A stretch of 64,000 bases of DNA from positions 160,080,875 to 160,144,874 of the forward strand of contig CP136062.1 in the NCBI GenBank assembly GCA_032622095.1, read 5' to 3'. How positions within the stretch are numbered: position 1 is the first letter of the stretch; every line of letters begins with the position of its first letter. Below are positions 32,201-43,224 of this stretch, piece after piece. The position numbers were made by a program, and so were the translations under genes. The notes beneath the pieces were generated by a model. It was not told where the DNA came from. It saw only the letters and a program-made list of their open reading frames with translations, and made no database searches. This DNA is from Siphonodentalium dalli. Taxonomy: Eukaryota; Mollusca; Scaphopoda; Gadilida; Siphonodentaliidae.

Positions 32201-33515
32201 TTAGCTCAACTTTACTTTGTAAAGTTTGAGCTATTGCCATGGCTTTGTCGTCCGTTGTACGTGTGTGTACGTGATGCGTCAACAATACAGGCTACAGGTT
32301 GTACCTTTGGTCAGTCATTATGAAATTTGTCATAGCTGTTGACATCAACATTTAGACTGGAACGATTCATTTTGGGGTCATTCGGAAAAAAACATGGCCG
32401 CCAGCGGCCATCTTGGATTTCAAAATTCAATCCATTAGCACGGGCTACATGTCGTACTGTTCGTCTGATCATCATGAAATTTGTCTTGGATGTTAATATT
32501 GGCATTTAGATGGGAACGAGTAATTTTGGGGTCATTCGGCCAAAAAACATGGCCGCTGGCAGCCATCTTAGATTTTACTCTTTGCATGACTAAATCCTTT
32601 AGCACGGGCTACAGGTCGTACCTTTGGTCAGATCATCATTAAATTTGTCATGGATGTTAACAATGACATGTAGATGGGAACGAGTCATTTTGGGGCCATT
32701 CGGCCAAAAAACATGGCCGCCAGCAGCCATCTTGGATTTTACTCTTTGTATGACTAAATCCTTTAGCACGGGCTACAGGTCGTACCTTTAGTCTGATCAT
32801 CATAATATTTGTCATGGCTGTTGAAATTGGAATGTAGATGGGAACGAGTCTTTTTGGGGTCATTTGGACAAAAAACATGGGCGCCAGCGGCCATCTTGGA
32901 TTTCAAAATTCAATCCATTAGCACGGGCTACAGGTCGTACTGTTCATCTGATCATCATGAAATTTGTCATGGATGTTAATATTGATATGTAGATGGGAAC
33001 GAGTAATTTTGGGGTCATTTGGCCAAAAAACATGGCCGCCGGCAGCCATCTTAGATTTTACTCTTTGCATGATTAAATCCTTTAGCACAGGCTACAGGTC
33101 GTACCTTTGGTCAGATCATCATGAAATTTGTCATGGATGTTAACAATGACATGTAGATGGGAAAGAGTCATTTTGGGGTCATTCGGCCAAATAACATGGC
33201 CGCCAGCAGCCATGTTGGAGTTTACTCTTTGTATGACTAAATCCTTTAGCATGGGCTACAGGTCGTACCCTTAGTTTGATCATCATGAAAATTGTCATGG
33301 CTGTTAAAATTGGAATGTAGATGAGAACGAGTCATTTTGGGGTCATTTGGACAAAAAACATGGCTGCCAGTGGCCATCTTGGATTTCAAAATTCAATCCA
33401 TTAGCACGGGCTACAGGTCGTACTGTTCGTCTGATCATCATGAAATTTGTCATGGATGTTAATATTGACATGTAAATGGGAAAAAGTAATTTTGGGGTTA
33501 TTTGGAAGACATGAC
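32201..33515. mobile_element. Helitron-like element with about eight tandem units, nested in pogo-like element
   Basis: Head hairpin TAGCTCAACTTTACTTTGTA with AAGTTTGAGC, GTGTGTACGTG microsatellite, then units of about 155 bp alternating two subtypes (AATCCATTAGCACGGGCTAC and ACTAAATCCTTTAGCACGGG). Each has a short hairpin (ATGGCCGCCAGCGGCCAT). No coding capacity. Confidence 0.7.
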
Positions 33516-33931
33516 TGAATGAAATTATTCTCTATATCAAGCGGTTTAAATATGATTTACAATGTATCATTTCGTCAGTCAACACTACTAATCCTCACAC
33601 GGTGGAAATTGACCCACGCACCATCGTTAATATGTTAAATAAACAATGCATTAGGACCAACAAAGACTCTAGGAAACTTCACAGCTTTTTATGCAATTGA
33701 CTGGAAGCACACTGACTTATAATCACATGGCGATGCGTCGCTGACGGCACTTCGACTTAACCATAGTAAAAAAAAAATTGTCTTAAGCGGGAATTTCGAC
33801 TTATCCACCTTCGACTTAACCGTGATTATTCTATTGGCTTTGCACACAGGCTCAGCCAGGACCAGGCAATGGCTTCGACTTAAGTGGGGTAATCGAGTTA
33901 CCGACGTTCGACTTAACGAAGTTTGACTGTA

Positions 33932-34745
33932 CCTCCTTCATCACCCAAAAGAGAGCCTCATCAAATAAATACAAATACTGTGTTCTCAGGTACCTCCTTC
34001 ATCACCCAAAGAGAGGGCCTCATCAAATAAATACAAATACTGTGTTCTCAGGTACCTCCTTCATCACCCAAAGAGAGGGCCTCATCAAATAAATACAAAT
34101 ACTGTGTTCTCAGGCACCTCCTTCATCACCCAAAGAGAGGGCCTCATCAGATAAATAAAAATACTGTGTTCTCAGGTACCTCCTTCATCACCCAAAGAGA
34201 GGGCCTCATCAGATAAATAAAAATACTGTGTTCTCAGGCACCTCCTTCATCACCCAAAGAGAGGGCCTCTTCAAATAAATACAAATACTGTGTTCTCAGG
34301 CACCTCCCTCGTCGCCCAAAGAGAGGGCCTCATCAAATAAATACAAATACTGTGTTCTCCGGTACCTCCTTCATCACCCAAAGAGAGGGCCTCATCAGAT
34401 AAATACAAATACTGTGTTTTCAGGCACCTCCCTCGTCGCCCAAAGAGAGGGCCTCATCAAATAAATACAAATACTGTGTTCTCAGGCACCTCCTTCATCA
34501 CCCAAAGAGAGGGCCTCTTCAAATAAATACAAATACTGTGTTCTCAGGCACCTCCCTCGTCACCCAAAGAGAGGGCCTCATCAAATAAATACAAATACTG
34601 TGTTCTCAGGCACCTCCTTCATCACCCAAAGAGAGGGCCTCATCAGATAAATTAAAATACTGTGTTCTCAGACACCTCCTTCATCACCCAAAGAGATGGC
34701 CTCATCAGATAAATAAAAATACTGTGTTCTCAGTCACCTCATTCA
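33932..34745. repeat. 62-bp minisatellite (CAAATAAATACAAATACTG)
   Basis: About 13 units of CCTCCTTCATCACCCAAAGA, GAGGGCCTCATCAAATAAAT and ACAAATACTGTGTTCTCAGG. Short relatives occur at 17030-17085 and 57885-57975, so the unit also belongs to a dispersed repeat. Confidence 0.9.
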
Positions 34746-34814
34746 CCCAAAATAGATTTGTTTTCAGTTATATCCATTGATATCATATCTGAAGATCACT
34801 AGAGGAGACTTAAT

Positions 34815-35837
34815 TATACCCCCTTTTTAAAAAAAAAGGGGGGTATACTGTTTTGCACCTGTCCGTGCGTCCGTCCGTCCGTACGTCCGGCCGATGTCTG
34901 TTCATGTCATAACTTGAACAATAGTGCTCGGATCTCAATGAAATTGGGTATGGATGTTCACTACTATGAGGACATTAAATAGAGGGTTCCATCGTTTTGT
35001 TCGGATTTTCCATTCTAGAGTTATTCATCTTTGTTTATCTGGAAATGTTGGATTTTTGGTCCGTCTGGTGTCTGTTCATGTCATAACATGAACAGTAGTG
35101 CTCGGATCTCAATTAAATTTGGTATGGATATTCACTACTATGAGGGCATTCAATAGAGGGTTCCATCGTTTTGTTCGGATTTTCCATTCTAGAGTTATTC
35201 ATCTTTGTTTATCTGGAAATGTTGGCTTTTTTGTCTGTATGGTGTCTGTTCATATCATAACTTCAACAGTTGTGCTGGGATCTCAATGAAATTTGGTATG
35301 TATGTTCACTACTATGAGGACATTAAAAAGAGGGTTCCATCGTTTTGTTCGGATTTTCCATTCTAGAGTTATACATTTTTGTTTATCTGGAAATGTTGGC
35401 TTTTTGGTCCGTCTGGTGTCTGTTCATGTCGTAACTTCAACAGTTGTGCTGGGATCTCAATGAAATTTGGTATGGATGTTCACCACTGTGAGGACATTCA
35501 ATAGAGGGTTCCATTGTTCTGTTTGGCTTTTCCATTCTAGAGTTATTCAAGTTTGTTTATCTGGACATGTTGGCTGTTTGGTCCATCCGATGTCTGTTCA
35601 GGTCATAACTTGAACAGTAATGCTTGGATCTCAATGAAATTTTGTATGGATGTTCACAATGGCACATTCAACTGTTTTGTTTTGTTTTTTTTGTGCTATA
35701 GTTATTCATCTTCGTTTATATGAAAATGCTGATTTTTGGTCCATCTGTCTGAGTATTGCAGTCATAAGTTATAGATATGCCCACACTAGGCGGTATGCCA
35801 CTAGGGGGTATGTACCGGACGACAGTCCATCTCTTGT
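34815..35837. mobile_element. Helitron-like element, TATACCCCC family, long form
   Basis: Head hairpin TACCCCCTTTTTAAAAAAAA with AAGGGGGGTATAC, then GTCCGTCCGTCCGTACGTCC, and about five units of 176 bp (GGATCTCAATGAAATTTGGT, GAGGGTTCCATCGTTTTGTT, GTTTATCTGGAAATGTTGG). It ends CATCTCTTGT. The short form at 43347-43877 shares head and tail but a different body. Confidence 0.75.
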
Positions 35838-36244
35838 TATTCTTGATTTGTGAAATTTTAATTATTATTTTCATTTAGAAAGGCAACTACACACCAATAA
35901 TTTTCATATCATGCCTGTTGATCAATGAAAAATTGGTCTGAGATGAGTTCTGAGTCATGGGTTCATAACCAAGTTAAAGACGACCACCATGCATACCTCT
36001 TAACAATAATTTCATCCTCTTCAATGTGTTAAAATCCATTGATTTTGTTGTCTCTTAATAATTGCTCAGATTCTATATACAATCAAGATGATTATTTGTG
36101 AAATTCAAGATTTTTCGCCAGATTGATCCAGAGAAATTCTTTGTTGAAAATCTCTTGCCATTTTTGAAATGATTTATGCAAAATGTGCATCTCCCCCTTA
36201 ACTCGCATCCATATGCCATGGGAATCGCCATGGGATGCAGCAGG

Positions 36245-36380
36245 CAGGGACCAGCCTAGACCTGATTTTCAGGGCGAAGTGACTTCTCCCTGTCACGAAA
36301 ATAAGGCGAAGTGGGCGTTCAATAGGGCGAAGTGGCCTTTACAAAATTTAAATCGACCATTACAGTAGTCAACTATATAA
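36245..36380. repeat. Repeat sharing CAGGGACCAGC with 62974-63065
   Basis: CAGGGACCAGC then GGGCGAAGTGACTTCTCCC here, and CAGGGACCAGC then GGGAGAAGTCACTTCTCCC at 62974. Both may be left ends of a hAT-like element; no right end or duplication was found. Confidence 0.45.
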
Positions 36381-36891
36381 CGAAAATAGGAGATATGTAA
36401 TATCTAAATTAAAATGATGAAACAATGGTTCAAATAACGAAACGAAATCTAGAATATTCTCACTCATTAAAAGTGCATAAGCTGGGTAGAGATATTAATA
36501 TGTTACACAAATGAATTTGTTTTCAAAGTTGTTCTGGCCTTTACACCATCAAAATGCCGCAGGGACGCCAACAGTGGAAATGTGTGTGAAAAGAAGCATG
36601 ATAGAAAATATAGAAAAGAACTTGTATAAATTGCCGTTCAGATATCTTTGCTAACAACTTGTTTTAAGTTATCCCATAAAATACGCATTTCAAACTAAAT
36701 TTTACTTACAACGCACCATGATTTGACTTTTGACCACTTCTCAGCAATATTTTTGGCGCTTTTCATATGCATTAAAATGGAATTCAGTGTGACCCTTATG
36801 CAAATAAATGATATCTGAATTTTATGCATTTAAGCGATATGTAATTAACTGGCATCAACTTTAATAATATAATATAATATTCTCATTACAC

Positions 36892-37308
36892 AAGCCTGCA
36901 AATAGCGTGTCTGTCATTTGTAGAATGAGGTCCCCAGAGGGTGAATTCAGTGATGCTACCCCACATAGTGGGCTAGCATCACCAAATTCACCCTCTGGAG
37001 ACCTCATTCTGCTTATGCTTCATCTTCTGGGAAGTATCTATAGTCTCAAATTAACATTGTTTCTATATGCCCTAATTTGCAGCAGATAAAATGCATATTC
37101 AAGGTGCCCAATGGGTGAACATCACCAACTTCAACTGGGGAACTTCAATCTGATCCTAGGTCTACCATAGCAGTTGAGGGCATAAGCAGAATGAGGTTCC
37201 CAGAGGGTGAATTTAGTTATGCTAGCCTGCTGTGCGGGATAGCGTCACTAAATTCACCCTCTGGGGACCTCATTCTGCAAATGACAGACAAGCTATTTGC
37301 AGGCTCGT
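36892..37308. mobile_element. Foldback MITE, best complete copy
   Basis: Outer inverted ends AAGCCTGCAAATAGCGTGTC and GACAAGCTATTTGCAGGCT. Two 95-bp hairpins (each GAGGTCCCCAGAGGGTGAAT plus complement) surround a middle of about 190 bp. The flanks TCATTACA and TCATTGCA suggest an 8-bp duplication with one change. Its right end is about 25 bases before the exon J acceptor. Confidence 0.85.
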
Positions 37309-37332
37309 CATTGCAATTGATGTTTTCTTCAG

Positions 37333-37524
37333 AATGAAAGATCGCTATTCACTGAAATCACTGTGACTATCAGAGTAGTGGACAAGAACAACAAAAGACC
37401 ACAGTTTATTGGTGTCGGTGCGAATACCTTCTACGATGCATCGGTCGCTGAAAACCAGAATATTGGGACTTCAATCATGACTGTCGTAGCTAAAGATGAT
37501 GACATCACCGCTGCTTACAGTGCC
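37333..37524 (+). CDS. CadN: CadN-like exon J (repeat 7 end, repeat 8 start)
   Basis: Acceptor TTTTCTTCAG at 37332, donor GTAAGT at 37525, 64 codons in phase 0. FTEITVTIRVVDKNNKRPQF ends repeat 7 with a linker DKNNKRP in which basic residues replace the calcium ligands. FYDASVAENQNIGTSIMTVV and AKDDDITAAYS begin repeat 8. Confidence 0.88.
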
Positions 37525-38079
37525 GTAAGTATATAGAGTGTAATCAATTGGTTTCGATGATTTTGTGAATGTATGTAAATGCGAGTAATGGTACATTTAT
37601 AAAATAAGGTGGAACAGTCGCTTGGACAATACAAACCAATTACGTCATTGATAACGTCAACTGTAACATAAAATGTCTTCAAAAATTGTGAGGTATAGTC
37701 AAAATAAATCATAACTTTGTTCAATTAAATAAACTATATTGATCTACATTTCAATATACTACAAACAAATATTCACGTTATTGCACTCATTCTATATTTT
37801 ATTGAACATCCCAAACATTAGCATAATATACCAATAATACACAAACTGTAAAACATAAAAAGATGATGGGAGTACAATGGGAATCGGAGCACAAGTTATT
37901 TCAACTTGGGAAACGCTCCTCTCCCTGAAATGTGTTGTTCCTCGAGGTAAAACTTGAACATATGAAGCTTCTTGTTTTACCATCCTTCATGACAAACTTG
38001 TGTATTTCAGTCTCAGTCAATTTTTTTCTGAATCAGGGATGAGGACTTATTTTTATTATTATTAATTTTTATTTCCGAT

Positions 38080-38130
38080 GACCACAGGGGGGGGGGGGGG
38101 GGGGGGTGGAAAAAAGTTTTTCCCGGGCAC
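38080..38130. repeat. Poly-G tract
   Basis: A run of about 21 G, one T, GG, then A-rich sequence and GGGGTGGGTGGGTGG. This is simple sequence with G-quadruplex potential, inside intron J-K. Confidence 0.8.
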
Positions 38131-38380
38131 ATATGCCGGGGTGGGTGGGTGGTCGATAGGACCAACAATTTTTTTTTTTCCGCAACTCAAAAATATTTTT
38201 GCAATGAGTTTGGCTTAAAACACATCAAAATGTCAATATTAACATAAATTACAAATTTCATGATTATCAGACAAACAGTATAGCCTGAAGCCCATGCTAA
38301 TGGATTGAATTTTGAAATCCAAGATGGCTGAGCCATGTTTTTTTGACCGAATGACCCCAAAATGACTTGTTCCTATTTAC

Positions 38381-39711
38381 TAGAGCTGAAACAGTTAGAC
38401 GGTTAACCGGTTAGCATCCGGTTAGCGACGTAACCGGTTAGAAAAAAATGAACCGGACATAACCGCATCCCGTTGTCAGTTGAATGTGAACGTGAATAAT
38501 CCTCAAAATATTAGGTTAAATGATGCAAAACTAATACTAAATCCCGTGTCACCGATAGTAGAGTGCAATGCAAGCATTAATTGGTACACGCGGTAGTATC
38601 AGATACTTAGTAGCAATTCTCGAACTGTCTGGAAGTGTCGGCGACCTTCAATCAATTCCGACCCTTTGAAGTTTTCTTCCGACAAAAGCATGTGTGCAGT
38701 CACTGTGTATCAAGTCTGAATGCACACAAGGAAGCTACAATGTAAAAGTGGCGTTGTGTGGCAATGCGTGCTTTCGTAACTTAATAGTTAATACTGCACG
38801 AAGCAACATGGATTCAAATTGGAACCACACCACGACATACTATATATAAAACTGTTTTACAGTGGTGTTTATAAAAACTATGTAAGTCGACAAAGTTTGA
38901 AGATTGAGATCAGCTGCACAATGTCTTCACTCTTCCCGTTCTTCCTCCCTGTTGTGATTTAATATGATCAATTCAATTGAGTGACCAAACAGACATCGTA
39001 GTTGAAGCAACCCAAAACTTCTTCAATAATCTTCCCTTTTATCAAGGAAATTGATGCTCCATGCTACTCTGTAACTGGTTGTGCCTGTGGGATTAACACT
39101 CAATTTGGCAGTAATTGCTATATGTTAAGTGATTGCATACTAAAACCGAAACGTAAATTATATAACCTCCCAACAGTAGTGTCCCCTATCATGATATCGA
39201 CGAATAGCTCGAATACTGAATAGGACTGCTAGTCTGACCTAACTGACCTTCCTTTTTGTTCTCTAGTTATTACTTTCTTGTCTTTATATATAATGCATTG
39301 GAGGATATACCAATGATGATAATGATATATTACAGATCTTTAATATATAGTTTTGTTACTCGTTTTACCAATACCCATACTATTTTACTCGTTTTACAAA
39401 TGCCCAAACATATGCTGATCACGGCAAATAAGCGATCTCTCCTGCCATTCACAAATTTCACTTGCTCATTCCCCATCACGAGAGCCAGCAAAAGAACAGT
39501 GAATGCGTGTTTTTGAATATCGTTAAATGCCGTGAATAAGGTCTTTATTTCAGCTACTACTTCTCACCTAGGTTTGTCCCTGGAGCATGGCATAATGTCG
39601 ACATAATTAGTGTGAGAGAAGTCCACTAGAAATTTAGCGGTTAACCGGTTGAAATCCGGTTAACCCCGATGGTTAACCGGTTAGAAGAATGGGTCAACCG
39701 TTTCAGCTCTA
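38381..39711. mobile_element. Non-autonomous hAT element with exact 8-bp duplication
   Basis: Ends TAGAGCTGAAACAGTTAGAC and GGGTCAACCGTTTCAGCTCTA, with ACCGGTTA motifs repeated in both subterminal regions. Target duplication CTATTTAC at 38373-38380 and 39712-39719 is exact. It interrupts an inverted copy of the AGCTCAAC Helitron-like body. No transposase was recognised in its 1,331 bp. Confidence 0.93.
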
Positions 39712-40179
39712 CTATTTACATGTCAATGTTAACATCCATGACTAATAGTAGGCACAGAAATTCATATACAGCTGTTTACAAAACGGAAAAAAAATTTGGA
39801 CGCAGGGGTGGGTGGGTCCCAACAAGGGTCGAAAGTAAAAAATCAGCGTACGTGCCTGCAAATTTTTTCTGACTCGGTTATAACAATATTATGGAATTCA
39901 TATAAAAAAATGAGGATCAATCCAGTTTCCTACTCAAAGGAACTGTGTGATTAAAGAAAACTACATATCACCTAATTCTGTTAAATATACATCACCCATC
40001 ATCAGAAGTTATGATGCCATACTATGCGTATACTTTAATCCCCATTGGATTGTATGGTATCGATATATAAGCACATTCCATTTCCTCATTTTGAAATACA
40101 TGTAAGTCTGGAATTTTACAGTCCAACCGTATTGGATCCAAATTTTATTCAAATGTTTTTAAATTCCCGATGCTTTTAG

Positions 40180-40520
40180 GAGATGCATTCTCTTATATAT
40201 GAAAATCTCCCATTGGGAGCCTCGCATATATAGAGAAATCATTGGCCTAACAATATGTACCATGACCTTGTAAGCCAGTGAATTCTCTTATATATGCGAG
40301 GCTCCTTATGGGCATTGTGGGCTAGCATCACAGAAGGGTAAAAGTAACTAAAAACAAACTTAATTTGAGATTATGGATACTTTCCAGAAGATTAGACCTA
40401 AGCAGAATGAAATCCCCAGAAGGTGAATTTGGTGATGCTATCCCTCCAAGCGGGATAGCGTCACTAAATTCCTCTGGTGATCTCATTCTGCAAATGTTCG
40501 ACACATTAAATTCAGGCTTG
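40180..40520. mobile_element. Truncated palindromic MITE joined to a foldback MITE
   Basis: 40180-40312 has arms GATGCATTCTCTTATATATG and CTCTTATATATGCGAGGCTC of the CATGACTGGAGC family. From about 40315 the right half of a foldback MITE follows (AGTAACTAAAAACAAACTTA, hairpin GAAATCCCCAGAAGGTGAAT) and ends about 25 bases before exon K. Confidence 0.6.
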
Positions 40521-40545
40521 AAATCTACTCTTATGTTAATTTCAG

Positions 40546-40723
40546 ATAACATATTCCTTGATGGGCGATAATAGCCAATGGTTCCAAATCAATCCACAAT
40601 CAGGACTTCTCTCAACAAACAAGATGTTCGACCGGGAGCAGACCCAATCTATTATCGTAGAGGTCAAAGCTGTGGACGGAGCGCCCTCTGACTTTCCTGG
40701 TAGTAACGGTCAACATAACGAAG
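40546..40723 (+). CDS. CadN: CadN-like exon K (cadherin repeat 8, middle)
   Basis: Acceptor TTAATTTCAG at 40545, donor GTATGT at 40724. ITYSLMGDNSQWFQINPQSG, LLSTNKMFDREQTQSIIVEV and KAVDGAPSDFPGSNGQ give the YSL, FxIxPxxG, DRE and VxAxDG strands. Phase 0 in, one base out. Confidence 0.9.
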
Positions 40724-40933
40724 GTATGTTCTGCCTCCAGTAAGAAACAACGTATTTGATTTGCCAGAGAGTCACGCAATATGTCTTATGTTTATGTCTC
40801 AAGTCGTCGGCATGGATTTTTCGTCAATTTTAATTGATTTTATCCCACAAATCAATACATGATGTTATATATATTGGAAAGTGTGGCATCTTATGGTCAT
40901 ATTGATGTATTATGTTAAATTGTGCATCAAATA

Positions 40934-41040
40934 CAGTAATCGACTCCTTAACCACAACAGAATTATGGGTAACTTTTCAGGATTTAGTCGGGAAATATGG
41001 CTTGTTGCCATTCATTGGAAAGCTCTCGGGATTTGTATTC
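40934..41040. mobile_element. Solo arm of the TA-flanked palindromic MITE
   Basis: CAGTAATCGACTCCTTAACC then GAATTATGGGTAACTTTTCA matches one arm of 936-1147; TA precedes it. The second arm is absent. Confidence 0.65.
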
Positions 41041-41099
41041 AGTAAACATTGTGATAAAATTTATTTTTGAATGTAGATTACTGATTCTTGTGGAGTTAA

Positions 41100-41556
41100 A
41101 GGCCCACTTAATTTTCGAGTCGCCGATTATTTTTTTATAGTGACTTGATATACGGTTTTAATAACAATCTATGCCATAAAATATGATTAAAATGCTATAA
41201 TTCACCACTATTTGAAACATCTGTGTCTCAGAAAATGCCCACAGATAAATAGAGGACTTCCCCCCCCCCCTCTCTGTCACCCAGAATGCAACAGAATTCA
41301 AACTTTTTCAATGGAAGGGGAAGAACTCTATCTTTGATATATAGAGTTATTCCCCCTGCATTGAAAATAATACTGATTTTTACTTCATTCTTGATGACAA
41401 AACATTTTGCCAACTCAACAAAAACAACATGTCCACAGTTTATTACACCGGATAAGTTGATAATACAATGTTTTACAGCTTCCTCTTTCAAATGGTATAT
41501 AATATGGCATATATTTTATATAATGTAATCTGGGGGTTCGAAAATTAAGTGAGCCT
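41100..41556. mobile_element. TTAA-flanked element (AGGCCCACTTAATTTTCG family)
   Basis: Ends AGGCCCACTTAATTTTCGA and TCGAAAATTAAGTGAGCCT with TTAA at 41096-41099 and 41557-41560. Both inner halves carry GGAAG(A)GGAA/TTCCCC inverted stretches. A truncated, inverted relative lies at 54609-54755. Confidence 0.75.
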
Positions 41557-41793
41557 TTAAGTACAATATGACATATTCTAAACCAGTTTACTGTCACATG
41601 ACTGACATGTTATTACAGTTATTGTGAATTTTAGGTTAGCGGGTCTACAACGCTAAACCCTGATATAGAAAGATATATACACATGACTTTGTTGTAAAAC
41701 AGCATTTATATCCCAACTGATTTCATTAGCTGGTTTTGTCTAGGGTAATTGGATTAAGCTGTTAATTGATAACTATTTTATGTTTCCGTTCAG

Positions 41794-41884
41794 CTTTGGT
41801 TATTATTAATGATGACAACGACAATCCACCATACTTCAACAATCATTGTGTGAGGTCAGCTTTCGTGAAGATGTCGATTTGTAG
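41794..41884 (+). pseudogene. Decayed duplicate of exon L
   Basis: Preceded by its own CCGTTCAG acceptor. It begins GCTTTGGTTATTATTAATGA and reads ALVIINDDNDNPPYF in the exon frame, against ALASVLVIINDENDNSPYF in exon L. It then shifts frame and meets TAG where exon L reads DLQ. There is no donor. It is probably a duplicate of the 5' half of exon L, lost by mutation, and lies 40 bases upstream of the working exon. Confidence 0.88.
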
Positions 41885-41921
41885 CTGTTATCTGATAATT
41901 ATTTGTTTAATTTTCTTTCAG

Positions 41922-42065
41922 CCTTAGCATCGGTACTGGTCATCATTAACGATGAGAATGACAATTCACCATACTTCCAACAGTTACTGTATGAGGTCAG
42001 CGTTCCTGAAGATGTTGATTTGCAGACGGTCATCACAACCATTACGGCAGAAGATGCTGATTACA
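41922..42065 (+). CDS. CadN: CadN-like exon L (repeat 8 end, repeat 9 start)
   Basis: Acceptor TTCTTTCAG at 41921, donor GTAAGT at 42066. ALASVLVIINDENDNSPYF holds the calcium linker (NDENDNSP). YEVSVPEDVDLQTVITTITA then EDADY begins repeat 9. One base in from exon K, one base out to exon M. A decayed duplicate precedes it. Confidence 0.9.
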
Positions 42066-42130
42066 GTAAGTGTGCCAAGTTGAATCAAATTAGTTGAAAA
42101 TCTGAAATAATTTTAGGCAACAGCATTTAA

Positions 42131-42423
42131 CACTTTCAGTGCCAAGTCGGATTTTTGTATCAACCCATATTTCCTTGATAATTTTTCAAATTTATTGATT
42201 ATAATAATGTGATACATTGATGGAAAGAGCTCTTAGAGCTCTTTCCATCAATGTATCACATTATTATAATCAATAAATTTGATAATTTGATAAATAAAGT
42301 TTATGGATTGGCTCTTAGAGCTCTTTCCATCCATCAATGTATCACATTATTATAATCAATAAATTTGAAAAATGATCAAGGAAATATGAGTTGATACAAA
42401 AATCGGACTTGGCACTGAAAGGG
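42131..42423. mobile_element. TTAA-flanked palindromic MITE (GTGCCAAGTC family), full copy
   Basis: TTAA at 42127-42130 and 42424-42427; ends CACTTTCAGTGCCAAGTCGG and CGGACTTGGCACTGAAAGGG. The arms are long inverted repeats (TTATTGATTATAATAATGTG) meeting at GAGCTCTTAGAGCTC, with one arm segment duplicated. Confidence 0.8.
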
Positions 42424-42461
42424 TTAACAGTTTGCTTTACGAAACCCATCCTACAACTTTC

Positions 42462-42705
42462 TTACACATACTAGTAAATCCTTAGACCATATCCCTCATC
42501 CGATCATCACCAAACTTCATATGGATCTTCTGGGTGACCTCTAGATGGGAGACATCAAATGTTTCAAATGGGCGCCAGCATCCATTTTGAATATCACATT
42601 TCAATCTATCACCCTGCAGCCCCTGTTTATTGGAGAAAGGTTTGAAATGAAAGCAATTTAATCTACTCAATACATTCCCTTCACTAAAACTTGTTGACTT
42701 TCTTT
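42462..42705. repeat. Dispersed repeat, pair with 47030-47282
   Basis: Shared order of TATGGATCT, GGGAG, GCATCCATTTTGAATATCAC / CATCATGGATTTCACATT, TATTGGAGAA and CCCTTCACTAAAACTT. It resembles the body of the AGCTCAAC Helitron-like family. Confidence 0.5.
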
Positions 42706-42801
42706 GTTTTTATTCTATTGACTGTTCAGCATAAAATTAGCCCCTCCCCAAGTTGAGCTACAATGTCACTGACACTACTTTCATTTGTTGTTTTTTTCCA
42801 G

Positions 42802-42908
42802 ATGCTCAGCTTGAGTATTCATTCACTGACAGTAGTCCAGTGCTTGGTGTTTATGGATTGGGTCAAATCTTTGTGCTCACGGAACTCGATTATGAGACCC
42901 CACCAAAC
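42802..42908 (+). CDS. CadN: CadN-like exon M (cadherin repeat 9, middle)
   Basis: Acceptor TTTTTTTCCAG at 42801, donor GTAAGT at 42909. NAQLEYSFTDSSPVLGVYGL and GQIFVLTELDYETPPN give the core strands and LDYE motif of a repeat. Phase 1 in, phase 0 out. A 48-bp duplicated motif (GAACCACACAG...TGTGAATGTTATC) follows the donor. Confidence 0.88.
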
Positions 42909-43224
42909 GTAAGTAAATATACAGAACCACACAGAGTGTGAATGTTATCTTACGTTGGTGTTCAGATCGAACCACACAGCATGTGAATGTTATCGCACGT
43001 TGTGGTGCAACGTTATAAAAGCCTTGCAATTTTCATCACATGTGCAATAAAGTTCACTTCCTTCACTCAGTTGTGGGGTTCCGTATTTATTACACACCAT
43101 TATTTGTTGGTATCAAATAATCTTGTCCAGTTCCCATGTCAGTTAGTAATCTACTCAACATGATAAGTGATAGAGTAACTTGGAATCCAAGTGTGGCTCT
43201 TTGATCATCATTCGATTGAGTTAA

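Larger units (their letters stand above)
31640..33929. mobile_element. pogo/Tigger-like DNA transposon with a nested element
   Basis: Inverted ends CAGTTAAACTTCGTTAAGTC and GACTTAACGAAGTTTGACTG, with TA on both sides (31638-31639, 33930-33931). Subterminal repeats of TTCGACTTAACC occur at both ends. These ends match the pogo/Tigger branch of Tc1/mariner. A Helitron-like element occupies about 32201-33515. A minus-strand coding remnant lies at about 32010-32200. Confidence 0.85.

Noticed and set aside
36183-36368. Short ORF MCISPLTRIHMPWESPWDAA
   Set aside because: Lies over a dispersed repeat start (CAGGGACCAGC) with no splice or homology support.
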